Part shown: positions 32,303-44,000 of the stretch, piece after piece
Layout: each line of letters begins with the position of its first letter
How positions within the stretch are numbered: position 1 is the stretch's first letter
Source: Lentimicrobium saccharophilum
GTDB lineage: Bacteria > Bacteroidota > Bacteroidia > Bacteroidales > Lentimicrobiaceae
Assembly: GCF_001192835.1 (NCBI RefSeq)
Contig: NZ_DF968182.1
Coordinates: 2,172,345-2,236,344, forward strand
Direction: 5' to 3'
DNA: 64,000 nt
Made by a program: the position numbers and the translations under genes
Notes under the pieces: model-generated
Told to the model about the DNA's origin: nothing
What the model saw: the letters and a program-made list of their open reading frames with translations, nothing else
Databases searched by the model: none

Positions 32303-34291
32303 TTATTTTATGGAGGAAAGCACTTCTTCATTTACCTTAAACGGATACCTGGCCCTTAACTCCCTGATCCATTCCTGCTCGAGGTAATTCTGGTAATCGG
32401 CAGTGATCAGCCCCCGGGCTTCATTCAGTTTCTTAGGTTCCGGACTGAGCAACGCATGGACATTCACCAGGTAAACCTTACCTTCATCAATGGATTCAGG
32501 CGCCAGCCCGGGTTTCCATTCAAGGCTGTCGATCAGTTCATTGTCACCCTTCTGGTATTTGCGGTGGTCGATCGTCAGCAATGAAGTTGTGTCGGTGTTA
32601 AACTGGGCCAGCAGTTCAGTATCGGTAAGACCTCCGCTGATCGCTTTCCTTAAACCGGCGATCAGTTTATCATCCGTTGATTCAAGGGTATAAACCGTAG
32701 CATCAAGGCGCTGGTCCCACATGTAGTTGCCTTTGTTCTGATTATAAAACGCTTCAAGCCCAGTAGTATCCTTCACAGCCTTCGACCATATCTTCTGATC
32801 GGTTAATTCAAACAGCAGGATTCCGTCCCGGTATTCCTTTACCAGCATTTTGAAGTCAGGGTACTTCGATTCGAGGCGCGAATCTTCATACGCCAGCAGG
32901 GTTTCGTTTACAAAGGTGGTAAACATACCGTTCACAAATGTTCTGATATCCTCTTTTGCACGTTTGCGCTGGTTTTTTGCAAGCCAATCAGCAAAATCCT
33001 GTTGCGTAAAACTTCGCCGACCAATGGTCATGATGGTTTTCTTTAAGCCGGCAGCCTGTTGCGCCGACCATTTCGCACTGAAAATGGTATCGGTGACGAC
33101 TTTGTAAAAATCATCCCTTGCTTTCAGGTTTTCGGTGTACTTATACTCGCGCCTGATCCGGTTAAGCAGTGCTTCCTCGCTTTTTTTTGCGCGGTCGCTG
33201 CGGGTCAGGCTCTGTTTTAACTCGTTAACAACATCTTCGTAGGCTCCTATATCTTTCCGGTCGAGCAACTTAACAATATGCCAGCCAAAGGAAGTAAGAA
33301 ATGGTTTGGAGACATCATTCAGGTTTTTCAGTTTTGTGATTTCGCTGATAAACTCGGGAATCATTTTATTGGCTCCGAACCAGGGCAACACACCGCCTTT
33401 GGCAGCAGTGGATTTATCGTCGGAGTTCTGTTCAGCCATCCGGGCGAAATCTTCGCCGTTAAGAATGCGCGTGTATACTTCCATTGCCTTTGCGGCTATC
33501 CTGGCGCTATCTTCAGCAGTAGCATTGGCAGGCAAGCGCATCATGATATGTGCAACCTGCACCCGTCCGAGTGCCGGCTTCCGGTCGGTTACCTTAATAA
33601 GGTGATAGCCGAAGTCGCTGCGCACCGGCATGGATACTTCTCCTACCGGGGTGTTATATGCACCGGTTTCGAATGGATAGACCATATCAAACACGGTAAA
33701 ATAACCGAGATCCCCGAGGTTTCCTTTAATCGTCCGGCCTTCCATCTGCCGGTCGCGTGCCGATAAATCATCGGATGCTTCCATGGCCACTTTCCCGAAG
33801 TCCTCACCCTTAAGTATCCGCTTACGCAGGTTCATCACTTTTTTGTAGGCCATCAGCGTATCGGCAGGTGCCGCGTTGCGGTCAACCCTGATCAGTATAT
33901 GGCTGGCGCGGATGTCCGTTTTCTTACGGTCGTAGGCTTCCTGCAACAGCGATTTATTCATTTCCTCATCGATCAGGTATGGCTGTGCCAGCTGCTTGCG
34001 GTACCCGGCCAGCTCTTCCCTGAACGAGCGCACCGTATCGAGGCCCAGCGTTTCCGCTTCCTTTACCTTCAGCCTGAAATTGATGTACAACTCCATGTAT
34101 TCTTCCAGCGATTTGCGGTCAAGCACCTCGCTGTTCACATTGTTTTTCATGTAAACATTCAGGAACTCCGAGCGCGTAATCTCCTCTCCTGCCACATTCA
34201 GGATCACAGGATCACTATCCTGCGCAAAAACCGGAATTGTAGTAATCGTAAGGAAAATCAATACAATTAAACCTAATACTGACTTTTTCAT
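32303..34291 (-). CDS. Peptidylprolyl isomerase with two parvulin domains (PpiC/SurA-like)
   Basis: 662 residues with a signal peptide ending in PVFAQ. After an N-terminal helical domain come two parvulin domains (about 129-235: RASHILIRV, GDLGYFTVFDMVYPFE, RSDFGYHLIKV; and about 243-350: VQVAHIMMRL, AKGGVLPWFGANKMIPEF, FGWHIVKL). A long helical C-terminal part of about 300 residues without a recognised domain follows. It probably helps to fold outer-membrane and secreted proteins. First gene of the folding-factor run after guaB, with 94 bases between them. Confidence 0.9.
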   Translation of the reverse strand: MKKSVLGLIVLIFLTITTIPVFAQDSDPVILNVAGEEITRSEFLNVYMKNNVNSEVLDRKSLEEYMELYINFRLKVKEAETLGLDTVRSFREELAGYRKQLAQPYLIDEEMNKSLLQEAYDRKKTDIRASHILIRVDRNAAPADTLMAYKKVMNLRKRILKGEDFGKVAMEASDDLSARDRQMEGRTIKGNLGDLGYFTVFDMVYPFETGAYNTPVGEVSMPVRSDFGYHLIKVTDRKPALGRVQVAHIMMRLPANATAEDSARIAAKAMEVYTRILNGEDFARMAEQNSDDKSTAAKGGVLPWFGANKMIPEFISEITKLKNLNDVSKPFLTSFGWHIVKLLDRKDIGAYEDVVNELKQSLTRSDRAKKSEEALLNRIRREYKYTENLKARDDFYKVVTDTIFSAKWSAQQAAGLKKTIMTIGRRSFTQQDFADWLAKNQRKRAKEDIRTFVNGMFTTFVNETLLAYEDSRLESKYPDFKMLVKEYRDGILLFELTDQKIWSKAVKDTTGLEAFYNQNKGNYMWDQRLDATVYTLESTDDKLIAGLRKAISGGLTDTELLAQFNTDTTSLLTIDHRKYQKGDNELIDSLEWKPGLAPESIDEGKVYLVNVHALLSPEPKKLNEARGLITADYQNYLEQEWIRELRARYPFKVNEEVLSSIK

Positions 34292-34385
34292 TTTGTTATT
34301 GTTTTAATGCTTATCAATTGTTACTGCTTTTAGCTCACCGGGTTTCCTGCATAATTGCTTCCAGGAGAGCCTGAATCATTTATTG

Positions 34386-35855
34386 TTACCTGCTGTAGTT
34401 CGGCGCTTCACTGGTAATGGTGATGTCATGGGGATGACTTTCGGCCACACCGGCAGCGGTAATTTTAATAAATCTGGCCTGCTGAAGCCGGGCAATATTT
34501 TCAGATCCTGTATAACCCATGCCGGAACGCAATCCGCCCACCAGCTGATGGACTACTTCCGAGAGGGCGCCTTTGAACGGCACACGGCCTACAATACCTT
34601 CGGGAACCAGCTTATTAATATCGTCTTCCGTATCCTGAAAGTAGCGATCCTTTGATCCTTTCTGCATCGCTTCCATCGAACCCATTCCCCTGTATGACTT
34701 ATACTTGCGTCCTTCGAAAATAATGGTTTCCCCGGGAGATTCCTCCACTCCCGCGAACAAGCCGCCCGCCATAATACAGTCGGCCCCGGCTGCAATGGCT
34801 TTGGGGATGTCGCCGGTGTAACGGATCCCGCCATCGGCAATTACCGGAATCCCTGATCCTTTCAGTTCCGAAGCTACCTGATAAATGGCAGAAAGCTGCG
34901 GAATGCCAATGCCCGCTATGATCCGCGTTGTGCATATGGAACCGGGACCTATGCCGACCTTGATCCCGTCGATGTTCAGTTTTTTGAAATCACGGGCCGC
35001 TTCGGCAGTACCCACATTGCCGACAATCAGGTCAACTCCGGAAAAATGTTTCCTGAATAATTTCGCAGCATCCATCACCCCCTTTGAATGGCCATGTGCC
35101 GTATCAATCACCACCGCATCAACCCCGTTGTTTACCAGCGCCTGGACCCTGTCAATCATATCGGTGGTGACGCCGACAGCCGCAGCTACCCTCAGCCGGC
35201 CCCGCTCATCCTTGCAGGCATTCGGCCGGGCCTTGATCTTGATGATATCTTTGTATGTGATCAGTCCTACCAGTTTGAAATCCTTGTCAACTACGGGAAG
35301 TTTCTCTATCTTGTACTGCTGAAGAATATCCGCCGCCTTTTCGAAATCGGTGAATTCAGTGGTTGTGATCAGGTTGCTGCTGGTCATCACCTCTGAAACA
35401 GGCCTCCGCGGATTGCGTTCAAAACGAAGGTCGCGGTTGGTCACTATCCCTGTCAGTTTTCCGGACGCATCCACCACCGGTATTCCACCGATTCCGTAAT
35501 CCCGCATAATTGTCAGTGCATCCGCCACCAGGGCGCCTTCGGTCAGTGTGATCGGATCCAGGATCATCCCGTTTTCGGCACGTTTCACCTTGCGTACTTC
35601 GTTTGCCTGATCCTCAATCGTCATGTTCTTATGCAACACGCCTATTCCGCCTTCCTGGGCAATGGCAATGGCCATCACGGCATCGGTAACGGTATCCATG
35701 GCAGCCGTAACAATCGGGATATTCAGTCTGATATTCCGCGAAAAACGGGTGGAGATGTCAACATCGCGGGGCAGAACCTCTGAATAGGCCGGCATGAGCA
35801 AAACATCATCAAACGTTAAGCCTTCGCCCGTAAACTTTTCACTGATTGCTGACAT
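34386..35855 (-). CDS. guaB: Inosine-5'-monophosphate dehydrogenase GuaB
   Basis: 489 residues from the ATG at 35855; a TTG at 35879 is in frame but lies in the promoter box. Catalytic loop GPGSICTTR (Cys in the middle), the two CBS domains (about 92-205) inserted in the barrel, and the flap with [10 protein letters not shown]. Oxidises IMP to XMP with NAD+, the first committed step to GMP; CBS domains allow adenine/guanine nucleotide control. Upstream -7 box at 35877-35884. Confidence 0.97.
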   Translation of the reverse strand: MSAISEKFTGEGLTFDDVLLMPAYSEVLPRDVDISTRFSRNIRLNIPIVTAAMDTVTDAVMAIAIAQEGGIGVLHKNMTIEDQANEVRKVKRAENGMILDPITLTEGALVADALTIMRDYGIGGIPVVDASGKLTGIVTNRDLRFERNPRRPVSEVMTSSNLITTTEFTDFEKAADILQQYKIEKLPVVDKDFKLVGLITYKDIIKIKARPNACKDERGRLRVAAAVGVTTDMIDRVQALVNNGVDAVVIDTAHGHSKGVMDAAKLFRKHFSGVDLIVGNVGTAEAARDFKKLNIDGIKVGIGPGSICTTRIIAGIGIPQLSAIYQVASELKGSGIPVIADGGIRYTGDIPKAIAAGADCIMAGGLFAGVEESPGETIIFEGRKYKSYRGMGSMEAMQKGSKDRYFQDTEDDINKLVPEGIVGRVPFKGALSEVVHQLVGGLRSGMGYTGSENIARLQQARFIKITAAGVAESHPHDITITSEAPNYSR

Positions 35856-36223
35856 GTTTTTCCGGATTGGGAAGCGCAAAGTTATGAAAAATAGATTTTC
35901 AACGGGTTACTGATATCCCGGTTGACCGGCGGATAAAAAACAAGCCCTGAGCTATGCAGGTAAACCTTCGAAAGCAGAGCCGCAACCTGCACTGGATTTC
36001 TTCGACACAGGTTGCCTTAAGAAGAACTTTATTTCATTGATTATCTGTTATTTATCTAATTCAAATTGTCAGCATGTCCATTAATAAAAACATTGAAGGC
36101 ATAACCAGAAACATTCAAAAACCTTTAAAAAGCCTTGTATAGCGGTATTGTTAAAAAATCCTAAATTTACAGGCCAAATCACCCGGGCTGAAAATCCCGT
36201 TTTCCGCTTTTAAATGATAGATT
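35856..36223. other. Divergent promoter region of guaB and the S9 peptidase gene
   Basis: 368 bases, AT-rich, with the guaB -7 box at its left end. The peptidase side has only a one-mismatch box (TAAATTTA at 36162-36169). No ORF with support. Confidence 0.6.
35877..35884 (-). promoter_or_regulatory. -7 box of guaB
   Basis: Minus-strand TAACTTTG fits TAnnTTTG; it ends 21 bases before the ATG at 35855. A TTG at about the -33 position (35898-35903 region) is possible. Confidence 0.5.
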
Positions 36224-38638
36224 ATGAAACAGCTTCTGCTTTTACTTACTGTTATGTACGGATTCTTACAGGCTCAAAACCCGCAGCCATACCAGCTGCC
36301 CCCGAAAGAGATTCTTGATCTAGTGGATATCAATCCCAGGCCACTGATACGCATCGACTCCCGGAATCAGACGATGGTTATGCTTGAGCGCCGCGCCTTC
36401 AAAACCATTGAAGAGATGGCTGCCGGGGAGGTAAGGCTCGGGGGCCTACGCATCAATCCACTGACCAACGGGCCTTCCAGGGCAAATTACGCCTATGGCA
36501 TATCCATTCTGAGTATAGCGTCAGGAGAAACATCGGTTGTAAAAGGTTTACCTGAACAACTGAAAATCTCGGATTTCAGCTTTTCACCGGATGAAACGAA
36601 AATCGCATTCACCAATACCCTGCCCGCAGGCATTGAACTATGGACGGTAGATCTTGCCTCTGGCCAGGCAAACCGGGTTACGGATGCCAACCTCAATGCA
36701 AGCATTGGGATGCCGTATCTGTGGACCCCTGATTCAGAGTCTTTGCTTGTTTTTATGATCCCCTCATCCAGGGAAACGCTGACTACCGGACTGCAACTGC
36801 CGGAAGGCCCTGCAATTCAGGAGAGCACCGGACGCAAGGCCCCGGTCAGGACTTATCAGGACCTGCTGCGCTCACCGGCTGATGAAAAAGCTTTTAACCA
36901 TTACGCAGAATCCGAAATCGTCAGGGTCAGCCTGAAAGAACCGGCTGCACCATTTCTCCCGAAGGCCATCTACCGCTCGCTCAGTTTTTCGCCGGATGGA
37001 AACTATCTGATGGTTCAGACCATACAACAACCCTATTCCTACATTGTGCCCTATTACAGATTTCCGGTAACTTATGCCATTCATAAGGCCGATGGAAGCC
37101 TGTACCGCATTTTCCACCAACGTCCGCTGGTTGAAGAATTGCCAACCGGCTTCGATGCGGTGGAAACAGGTAAAAGAAATATTCAGTGGCGGAGCGATCT
37201 TCCGGCTACCCTTTGCTGGGTTGAAGCCATGGACAAGGGCGATCCGGAAGTCAATGTCCCGGTCAGAGACCAGGTGTACACCCTCGATGCCCCGTTCACG
37301 GGAGAACCCTATATCCTGGCAGCCACCCCAAACCGTTTCCGCTACGTAACATGGGGAAATTCAGAGACAGCGCTTATAACTGACGGCTGGTGGAAAACCC
37401 GCAGATCAACCACCTTTCTGGTCAATCCCGGGTCCGGAAAAAGTTCCATGAAAGTAATCTTTGACCGCTCCACAGAAGATTATTACGGAGATCCCGGCGA
37501 TTTCCTGCAAAAACGCAACCACCTGAATGCCTATTCACTCTGGTTTTCACCGGACAATAAAAAACTGTACCTACAAGGCGAGGGATACTCCCCGGAAGGC
37601 AACAAACCATTTCTGGACGAATTCGACCTGAAAACACTGAAAACCAAACGCCTGTGGCAGGCTGAAGGCATTTCAACCTATGAATCGGTCGTAAGGGTTG
37701 TCAACCCCGGCAAAAAGATGCTGATCACCAGCATAGAAAGCAAGACCGAAAATCCAAACTTTTACCTGCGTTCAGGTAAATCGCTCAGGAAACTTACCGC
37801 ATTCCCGAATCCATACGCTTCATTTATGAACGTCAGCAAGGAAAGTGTACGCTACAAGCGTGCCGACGGAGTTGACCTTTCGGCCACCCTTTACCTGCCG
37901 GCAGGCTATGACAAAGCGCGCGACGGACGGCTGCCCATGCTGATGTGGGCCTATCCGCGGGAATACAAGGATGCCGGGCAGGCCGGACAGGTGAAAGAGT
38001 CGCCGCATACCTTCGTGCAGCTATACTATGGTTCCCCGGTTTACTGGGCTGCCCGCGGGTATGCCATTCTCGACGATGCCGATTTCCCGGTTATAGGCGA
38101 AGGAGAAACCGAGCCCAACGATTCATTTACTGATCAGCTGGTGGCCAATGCCGCCGCCGCGATAGATTTTGCGGTTGAACGCGGGGTAGCCGACAGAAAC
38201 CGCGTGGCCATCGGTGGCCACTCGTACGGGGCGTTTATGACCGCCAACCTGATGGCCCACAGCGACCTGTTTGCAGCCGGTATCGCCCGCAGCGGCGCTT
38301 ACAACCGCACCCTGACGCCGTTCGGTTTCCAGGCCGAAGAGCGTACCTTCTGGGAGGCACAGGATGTTTACCTGAAAATGTCGCCTTTTGTGCATGCCGA
38401 TAAAATCAACGAACCCCTGCTGCTGATCCACGGTGATGCCGACAATAACCCGGGCACCTTCACCCTGCAGAGCGAAAGGCTGTTCGGCGCGATCAAAGGA
38501 TTGGGGGGAACGGCCAGACTGGTGCTGCTTCCTTATGAAAGTCACGGATACAGCGCCAGGGAAAATGTGCTGCACATGCTCTGGGAAACAGATGCCTGGC
38601 TGGAAAAATATGTGAAAAACAGAGGGGTAAAGGAGTAA
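36224..38638 (+). CDS. S9 family (prolyl oligopeptidase / glutamyl-type) peptidase
   Basis: 804 residues with a signal peptide ending in LQAQ (about 18). The N-terminal two thirds (about 60-520) form a beta-propeller with DPP-IV/WD-like repeats (FSPDETKIAFT, FSPDGNYLMV, FSPDNKKLYL). The C-terminal alpha/beta-hydrolase holds the triad: Ser667 in GGHSYGAF, Asp near 735 in IHGDADNNPG, and His near 772 in ESHGYS. These match the S9D glutamyl endopeptidase-like branch. The enzyme would cut peptides in the periplasm or outside the cell. It converges on the Fn3-repeat gene with 5 bases between stops. Confidence 0.92.
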   Translation: MKQLLLLLTVMYGFLQAQNPQPYQLPPKEILDLVDINPRPLIRIDSRNQTMVMLERRAFKTIEEMAAGEVRLGGLRINPLTNGPSRANYAYGISILSIASGETSVVKGLPEQLKISDFSFSPDETKIAFTNTLPAGIELWTVDLASGQANRVTDANLNASIGMPYLWTPDSESLLVFMIPSSRETLTTGLQLPEGPAIQESTGRKAPVRTYQDLLRSPADEKAFNHYAESEIVRVSLKEPAAPFLPKAIYRSLSFSPDGNYLMVQTIQQPYSYIVPYYRFPVTYAIHKADGSLYRIFHQRPLVEELPTGFDAVETGKRNIQWRSDLPATLCWVEAMDKGDPEVNVPVRDQVYTLDAPFTGEPYILAATPNRFRYVTWGNSETALITDGWWKTRRSTTFLVNPGSGKSSMKVIFDRSTEDYYGDPGDFLQKRNHLNAYSLWFSPDNKKLYLQGEGYSPEGNKPFLDEFDLKTLKTKRLWQAEGISTYESVVRVVNPGKKMLITSIESKTENPNFYLRSGKSLRKLTAFPNPYASFMNVSKESVRYKRADGVDLSATLYLPAGYDKARDGRLPMLMWAYPREYKDAGQAGQVKESPHTFVQLYYGSPVYWAARGYAILDDADFPVIGEGETEPNDSFTDQLVANAAAAIDFAVERGVADRNRVAIGGHSYGAFMTANLMAHSDLFAAGIARSGAYNRTLTPFGFQAEERTFWEAQDVYLKMSPFVHADKINEPLLLIHGDADNNPGTFTLQSERLFGAIKGLGGTARLVLLPYESHGYSARENVLHMLWETDAWLEKYVKNRGVKE

Positions 38639-38643
38639 ATTTT

Positions 38644-40662
38644 TCAGCGGAAAAGCATAACAAAACCTTTCCGGACGTAATCCGTTCCGTTGAAATCCCT
38701 GTACCTGACGATTACAGCATAAATCCCTGCGGCAGCTTCCTGTCCGTTGAAAGAGCCGTCCCAGCCTGCGGTGTAATCACTGGTTTCGAAGACCAGTTGA
38801 CCCCATCGGTTGTAGATCAGCATGCTGTAAAAACCCGGCTCAATATTTCTTACCAAGGGTTTAAACTCCGGCGAAAGACCTCCGGCCCTGAACGCGTTGG
38901 GCATGCGAATATCGGCTTCTCCGGGAAGCAGCACCTCGTTGGAACGGCTGACGGCGTCATCCGACCTGACAGCCTCAACATAGTAGGTCACGCGGCCGGC
39001 TTCCGCACCTGAAGCGTAATCATTAAAAAAGAGCACTGAAGGCGATACCTGCTGCGGAAATCCCGCTGCCGGCTGCCCGTTGTCGAAGCGATAAACCTTG
39101 TAGGCCACTGGTCCGTCAGGCCATCCCTCAATGGCGTTCCAGTTCAGCCGGATGTTGCCGCTCCCCATATCGGTAAGCTCAAGAAAAATGCTTCTCATTA
39201 CCGCCGAGGATGCAAGCTCAAAACCACAGGGATCCAGGGCAACTACCCGGTAATAATAGCTCGATCCGGTAACTTCAGCGGCAGGCTCGGGCAGAATCAG
39301 CGAACTCCCGGCGCCCCAGCCCGTCCTCACCAGGGGTTGCAGCGAGGCAGGCCCTTCGGATGAGCGCAATACTTCAATTTCAGCAATCAGGGAAGCCGGT
39401 GATCCCGAAAGGTACAGGTCAATCCTTTCATTATTCAGCACCGTGAGGTTATCCAGGGCGAAAGCAGCGAGCTGTTCCGGATCGGGAAACAACTCAAGCC
39501 TGCAGCTTTCGGAACTCAGGGTGTTATCCGCATTAACGCCCCTGACATAATAGGTGTAACTGCCTCCCGGTTCCAGCAATTCATCGTCGATGAAGGTATA
39601 GGTTGTAGCAGTACCCGAAGGAACGGAGCCAACTTCCACGGGCAGGCCTCCGTTAAAGGAGCGCATGATAATATACGTGCTTACAGGCGGCATCATGTTT
39701 TTATAAGAATTCCAGCTGAGTGATGCTTTCCGGTCGCAGAGGGTTTCCGTATCTCCGCTGATCAGGATGGTATTGTGCGGCCTGAGGTAGTTTACCGCGC
39801 CCGAACTTGAGTTGCCGCACTGGTCGATGGCGCGCATCACATAGGTAACCACTTCATTGCATGGGTCGTGGTAGGTTGGCAGGGCGGTAAGATCATCCGT
39901 AAAAAAATCAGTATATCCCGTGGTGGCGTGATCATTGAAATTAGGCCCCTCCTTCACCCCGATCACGTATCCGCTGACATCGGGCGTAGGACTGTGCGCC
40001 CAGTGCACTTCCGCTTTTCCGTCGACAATGGTGACATACGAAAGTACCGGGTCCTCCGGAAGGTTATCGTCTTCAAATATGCCACTTGAAATACTGGAAG
40101 CGGCATAATAGATACCTGTTTCATAAACCACCCGGTAATACATGGTTACCGGATCACACAAGGCATTGACGGTATCATAATAGAACAACTGCGTAGTCTC
40201 TCCCACTCTGGTAAAATCTATCCCGTTTTCTGACCTGTAAACAACATAGAATTCCCCTCCGCCCAGCTTCATGCTGTTCCAGTCGAGCCGGGCAATTCCG
40301 GTTCCCGTTCCGCCGTTTGAAACCAGCAGCATGATCGTCCGCAGCCGGTTCGAATCGCCCGAGACTCCGGATGAATTAAAGGTAATCAGAAATGCTTCGT
40401 AGCCGGTGGTCATCCCGTCGGAAACCGGCAGATACCCTTCTTCCTCGGTGGCGGGAAAATCAACAGAATTATAGGCGCCCATGCTCCCGGTAGGGCGGTA
40501 AAAGAGCCTGAACCCGTCAAATGACCCTGACGGCATATTCCAGGTAGCATAAACTGAGCCGTCCAGCTCGACCGACAGGCTGACAAACTGGGGCGTCGGC
40601 TGGGCAGAGGCCCACCCGCTGAGCACAATCAGTATTAAGCCGGTTAACAGTTTTCTGAACAC
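38644..40662 (-). CDS. T9SS type B cargo with fibronectin type III repeats
   Basis: 672 residues from a GTG at 40662, which starts a good signal peptide ending in WASAQ. It is built of Fn3-like modules of about 95 residues each with Tyr/Trp-rich strand pairs (for example the SYTYYVRGVNADN and SYYYRVVALDPCG strands). The last 85 residues are the type B T9SS sorting domain (CHU_C): NAFRAGGLSP, then YNRWGQLVFET, then GWDG and AAAGIYAVIVRYRD. It would be exported by type IX secretion and placed at the cell surface. The type B CTD class is often processed by PorU-like sortase but may be released. Confidence 0.9.
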   Translation of the reverse strand: MFRKLLTGLILIVLSGWASAQPTPQFVSLSVELDGSVYATWNMPSGSFDGFRLFYRPTGSMGAYNSVDFPATEEEGYLPVSDGMTTGYEAFLITFNSSGVSGDSNRLRTIMLLVSNGGTGTGIARLDWNSMKLGGGEFYVVYRSENGIDFTRVGETTQLFYYDTVNALCDPVTMYYRVVYETGIYYAASSISSGIFEDDNLPEDPVLSYVTIVDGKAEVHWAHSPTPDVSGYVIGVKEGPNFNDHATTGYTDFFTDDLTALPTYHDPCNEVVTYVMRAIDQCGNSSSGAVNYLRPHNTILISGDTETLCDRKASLSWNSYKNMMPPVSTYIIMRSFNGGLPVEVGSVPSGTATTYTFIDDELLEPGGSYTYYVRGVNADNTLSSESCRLELFPDPEQLAAFALDNLTVLNNERIDLYLSGSPASLIAEIEVLRSSEGPASLQPLVRTGWGAGSSLILPEPAAEVTGSSYYYRVVALDPCGFELASSAVMRSIFLELTDMGSGNIRLNWNAIEGWPDGPVAYKVYRFDNGQPAAGFPQQVSPSVLFFNDYASGAEAGRVTYYVEAVRSDDAVSRSNEVLLPGEADIRMPNAFRAGGLSPEFKPLVRNIEPGFYSMLIYNRWGQLVFETSDYTAGWDGSFNGQEAAAGIYAVIVRYRDFNGTDYVRKGFVMLFR

Positions 40663-41043
40663 AGCAATTTCACATTTATCCTTAACTTACTCCAAAGTTA
40701 CAAAACAGCCGGAGACGATTCCATAATAACTGAATGAATTACGAAATATTATTCCCCGGCTGAACGGCATTCGTTGCGATATCAGGTTTGAATTTGTATA
40801 AAAACGGGTAATTACAAATTATCGTGTCTTACAAGCGGCATTGCATATACCATGCAACTTTAAAATATTTTAAAAGTACCCGCCGGAAACCTTCCCCGCC
40901 GGAAAATTGTTTACTCCGGTGGAAGCATAAGTCAGCGGTCATGATGAATTGTATAGCCAAAAGCAATAATTTTGTCCGGCTGAAATCAATCACTTTTACA
41001 TCACTACCAAACCCTATTCTTCACACACACAACGTCCATTGCT
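40663..41043. other. Divergent intergenic region between two T9SS cargo genes
   Basis: 381 bases with the -7 box of the minus-strand cargo at 40693-40700. No clear TAnnTTTG box was seen for the plus-strand cargo at 41044. An open frame at 40824-41207 runs into that gene in another frame and is not coding. Confidence 0.6.
40693..40700 (-). promoter_or_regulatory. -7 box of the Fn3-repeat T9SS cargo
   Basis: Minus-strand TAACTTTG fits TAnnTTTG; it ends 30 bases before the GTG at 40662. Confidence 0.5.
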
Positions 41044-44000
41044 ATGAAAATAACCTATACCCTGCTATTGTCACTTTTATTTGCTGCCGCATCTGTATTT
41101 GCGCAGGACAGCATTGTAAAGCCTGCCGTGGTCGGTCACGGAACCCTGATTGGCGTCACCCCGCCGCTTCGCGACCTGCCTCCGCTTACCCAGTCGGAGT
41201 GGGATGAAATGGAAGCCAAAGCACATGAAAAGCTGCTGAATCCCAAACTGCGCACCAGAACATATCCCTATGCCGAAACTGCATTGCCCAAAGGGCCTGA
41301 CGGCGTGTGGCAGAAAACCATGGGAACAAACAAGGCCATGCAAAGCGATCCCATCGTGAATTTTCAGGGGCAGACTTCTCCTTATTTTCCCCCTGACGAG
41401 AATGGTACGGCCGGGCCTAACCATTACATGCAAACGGTGAACACCACTTATGCCATCTATTCCAAGACAGGCACTCTGCTGGCAGGTCCGACCAATATGA
41501 ACCTGCTGTTCGGCAGTGTTCCCGGGTCCAACTGCAACGATGGCGACCCCATTATTTTGTACGATGAAATGGCCGACCGCTGGATGGCCGCCGAATTTTC
41601 GCTCTGCGGCTCGCCCGACAGGATGCTGGTTGCAGTGTCCGCCACCAACGACCCCACAGGCAGCTGGTATCAATACTCCTTTAACATGGGCGGCATGCCC
41701 GACTACGAAAAATTCGGCATCTGGCCCGATGGGTATTACATGGGGACAAACACCTCGAACAATACCGATATTTATGTTTTTGAGCGTGAAGTGATGCTGA
41801 ACGGCGGCACCAATCCAAAAATGGTGTCTTTCGACAATCCCTGGAGACCGGGATCGGTTGACGGTTTTATGATGGTCCCCCCGGTTGACAACGACGGACC
41901 GGCTGCTCCGGCAGGATCTCCCGGAATCTTCATCGCCCATCAGGACGACGCTTTCGGCGGAAGCGCTGACCAGCTCTGGATCTATGAACTGGATGTGGAC
42001 TGGACAACCACGTCGAACTCGACGTTTACGAGGGTTCAGCAGATCAACGTGGAACCTTTCGACAGCAACTTTGGCAACAACTGGAACAACATCAAACAGC
42101 CGGGAACCAGTCAGGAGCTCGACGCCATTCCCCAGGTAATAATGAATGTGCCCCAGTACCGCAATTTCGGTTCTTACCAGACCATTATATGCTGCCATAC
42201 CGTTGATGTTGACGCAACCGATCACGCCGGTATCCGCTGGTATGAGTTGCGCAGGACTTCGGGCGACTGGACCATCCGCCAGCAGGGCACTTATGCCCCG
42301 GATGAACATTCACGCTGGATGGGCAGTATTATGCTGAACGGATCCAATGAACTTGCGCTGGGATATTCCGTTTCAAGCAGCAGCGTCTATCCAGGCATCC
42401 GTTATACCGGACAAACGGCTGAAGAATATGCACAGGCCAGCGGCATCATGGATGTTCCCGAAGGGATTATCTGGGAAGGTACGGCCTCGCAAACAGGCGC
42501 CAACCGCTGGGGCGACTACTCCCTGCTGAGCGTTGATCCCGCCGATGATGAAACTTTCTGGTACACCAATCAGTATGTAAGCGGCGGACAGAGGACACGT
42601 ATTGCATCCTTCAACATCGGCCCGCTGGGACCGAATGCATCGTTTATCGCCAACAATACCCTGCCATGCATCGATGAAACCGTAAACTTTACCGATATCA
42701 GCACCGGCGGCCCCGTTTCATGGAGTTGGTCATTCCTTCCCAACACGGTGACTTTTGTGGAAGGCACCAGCAGCAATTCGCAGAACCCCCGGGTGCAGTT
42801 CAACGCACTCGGAAGCTATTCGGTTACGTTATCGGCCACCAATGCCGGCGGGAGCAACGCGGTTACCCAGACCAACTACATTACGGTGAACGAAGCCAAT
42901 GCGGCATTTTCAGCCACGCCCCAGAACATCGTGGTGAACAATCCGGTGCAGTTCATTGACGAATCCACCTGTGATGTAACCTCCTGGGATTGGAATTTCG
43001 GGGAAGGCGCCGAACCGGCCACAGCCACCGGGCCGGGACCTCATCAGGTGATTTATGTTACCACAGGGACCAAAACCATTGCGCTCACCGTGAACGGCAA
43101 CAATACCATGACGCGTACCGACTACATCAATGTGATTCCGGACTCCTTCAACATGAGCAACATCACCATCAATACATGCAGCGGAACATTTTACGATGCA
43201 GGAGGTCCCTCTCAGAATTATGGCAACAACCTGAACCAGACCATGGTATTCAGATCGGCCATACCCGGCAACCAGCTGAGGGTTGAGTTTACCGGGTTTG
43301 AGCTTGAGAGCAGCGCCAACTGCGCCAATGATTACCTGTCGGTACACAACGGGCTGACGCCCTTTGCGCCACAGCTCGGTAAATGGTGCGGCAGCGACAC
43401 CCCCGGCGTCATCACTTCCGACAACGGCAGCGGTGCGCTTACATTCGTTTTCAGAAGCAATGCCAGCGGAAACTACCCCGGATGGATGGCAACCATCTCC
43501 TGCTTCAGTCCGGTAACCGCCCCGCAAACCTTTACAGCCACAGCCCTGAGCGATTCGGAAATCGGTCTTGAATGGCAGAAGAATGCCGAAAACAACGATG
43601 TACTGATCGCCTGGTCGGAAGCCGGGATCGGACAACCCGTCAACGGAACCACCTATACCACGGGCGAAGCGCTGCCCGGCGGCGGAACCGTATTGTACAC
43701 GGGTTCACTAAATGAATTTACACACAGCGGTTTGAATGCGCTGACCACTTATAACTACAAGGCATTTTCAATGACCCCGGCAATGGACTATTCACCGGGT
43801 CTGGAAGCCTCGGCCACCACCCTGAATGCCCCGCCTACCCTGGCCGTTTCTCCTGTCAACATCGAAGTGGATGAAAATCAGGGAAATGCTTCCTTTACCG
43901 TGACCAGTAACTCGTTATGGAGTGCCGTGTCCGATGCTGAATGGTGCACCGTTACCCCATCAGGTAACGGAAACGGCGCCATTGAAGCCGTTTATGAAGC

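Noticed and set aside
40824-41207. Small open frame ahead of the large T9SS cargo
   Set aside because: It runs into the true gene in another frame, has no ribosome site and no recognised homology; the ATG at 41044 with a signal peptide is clear.
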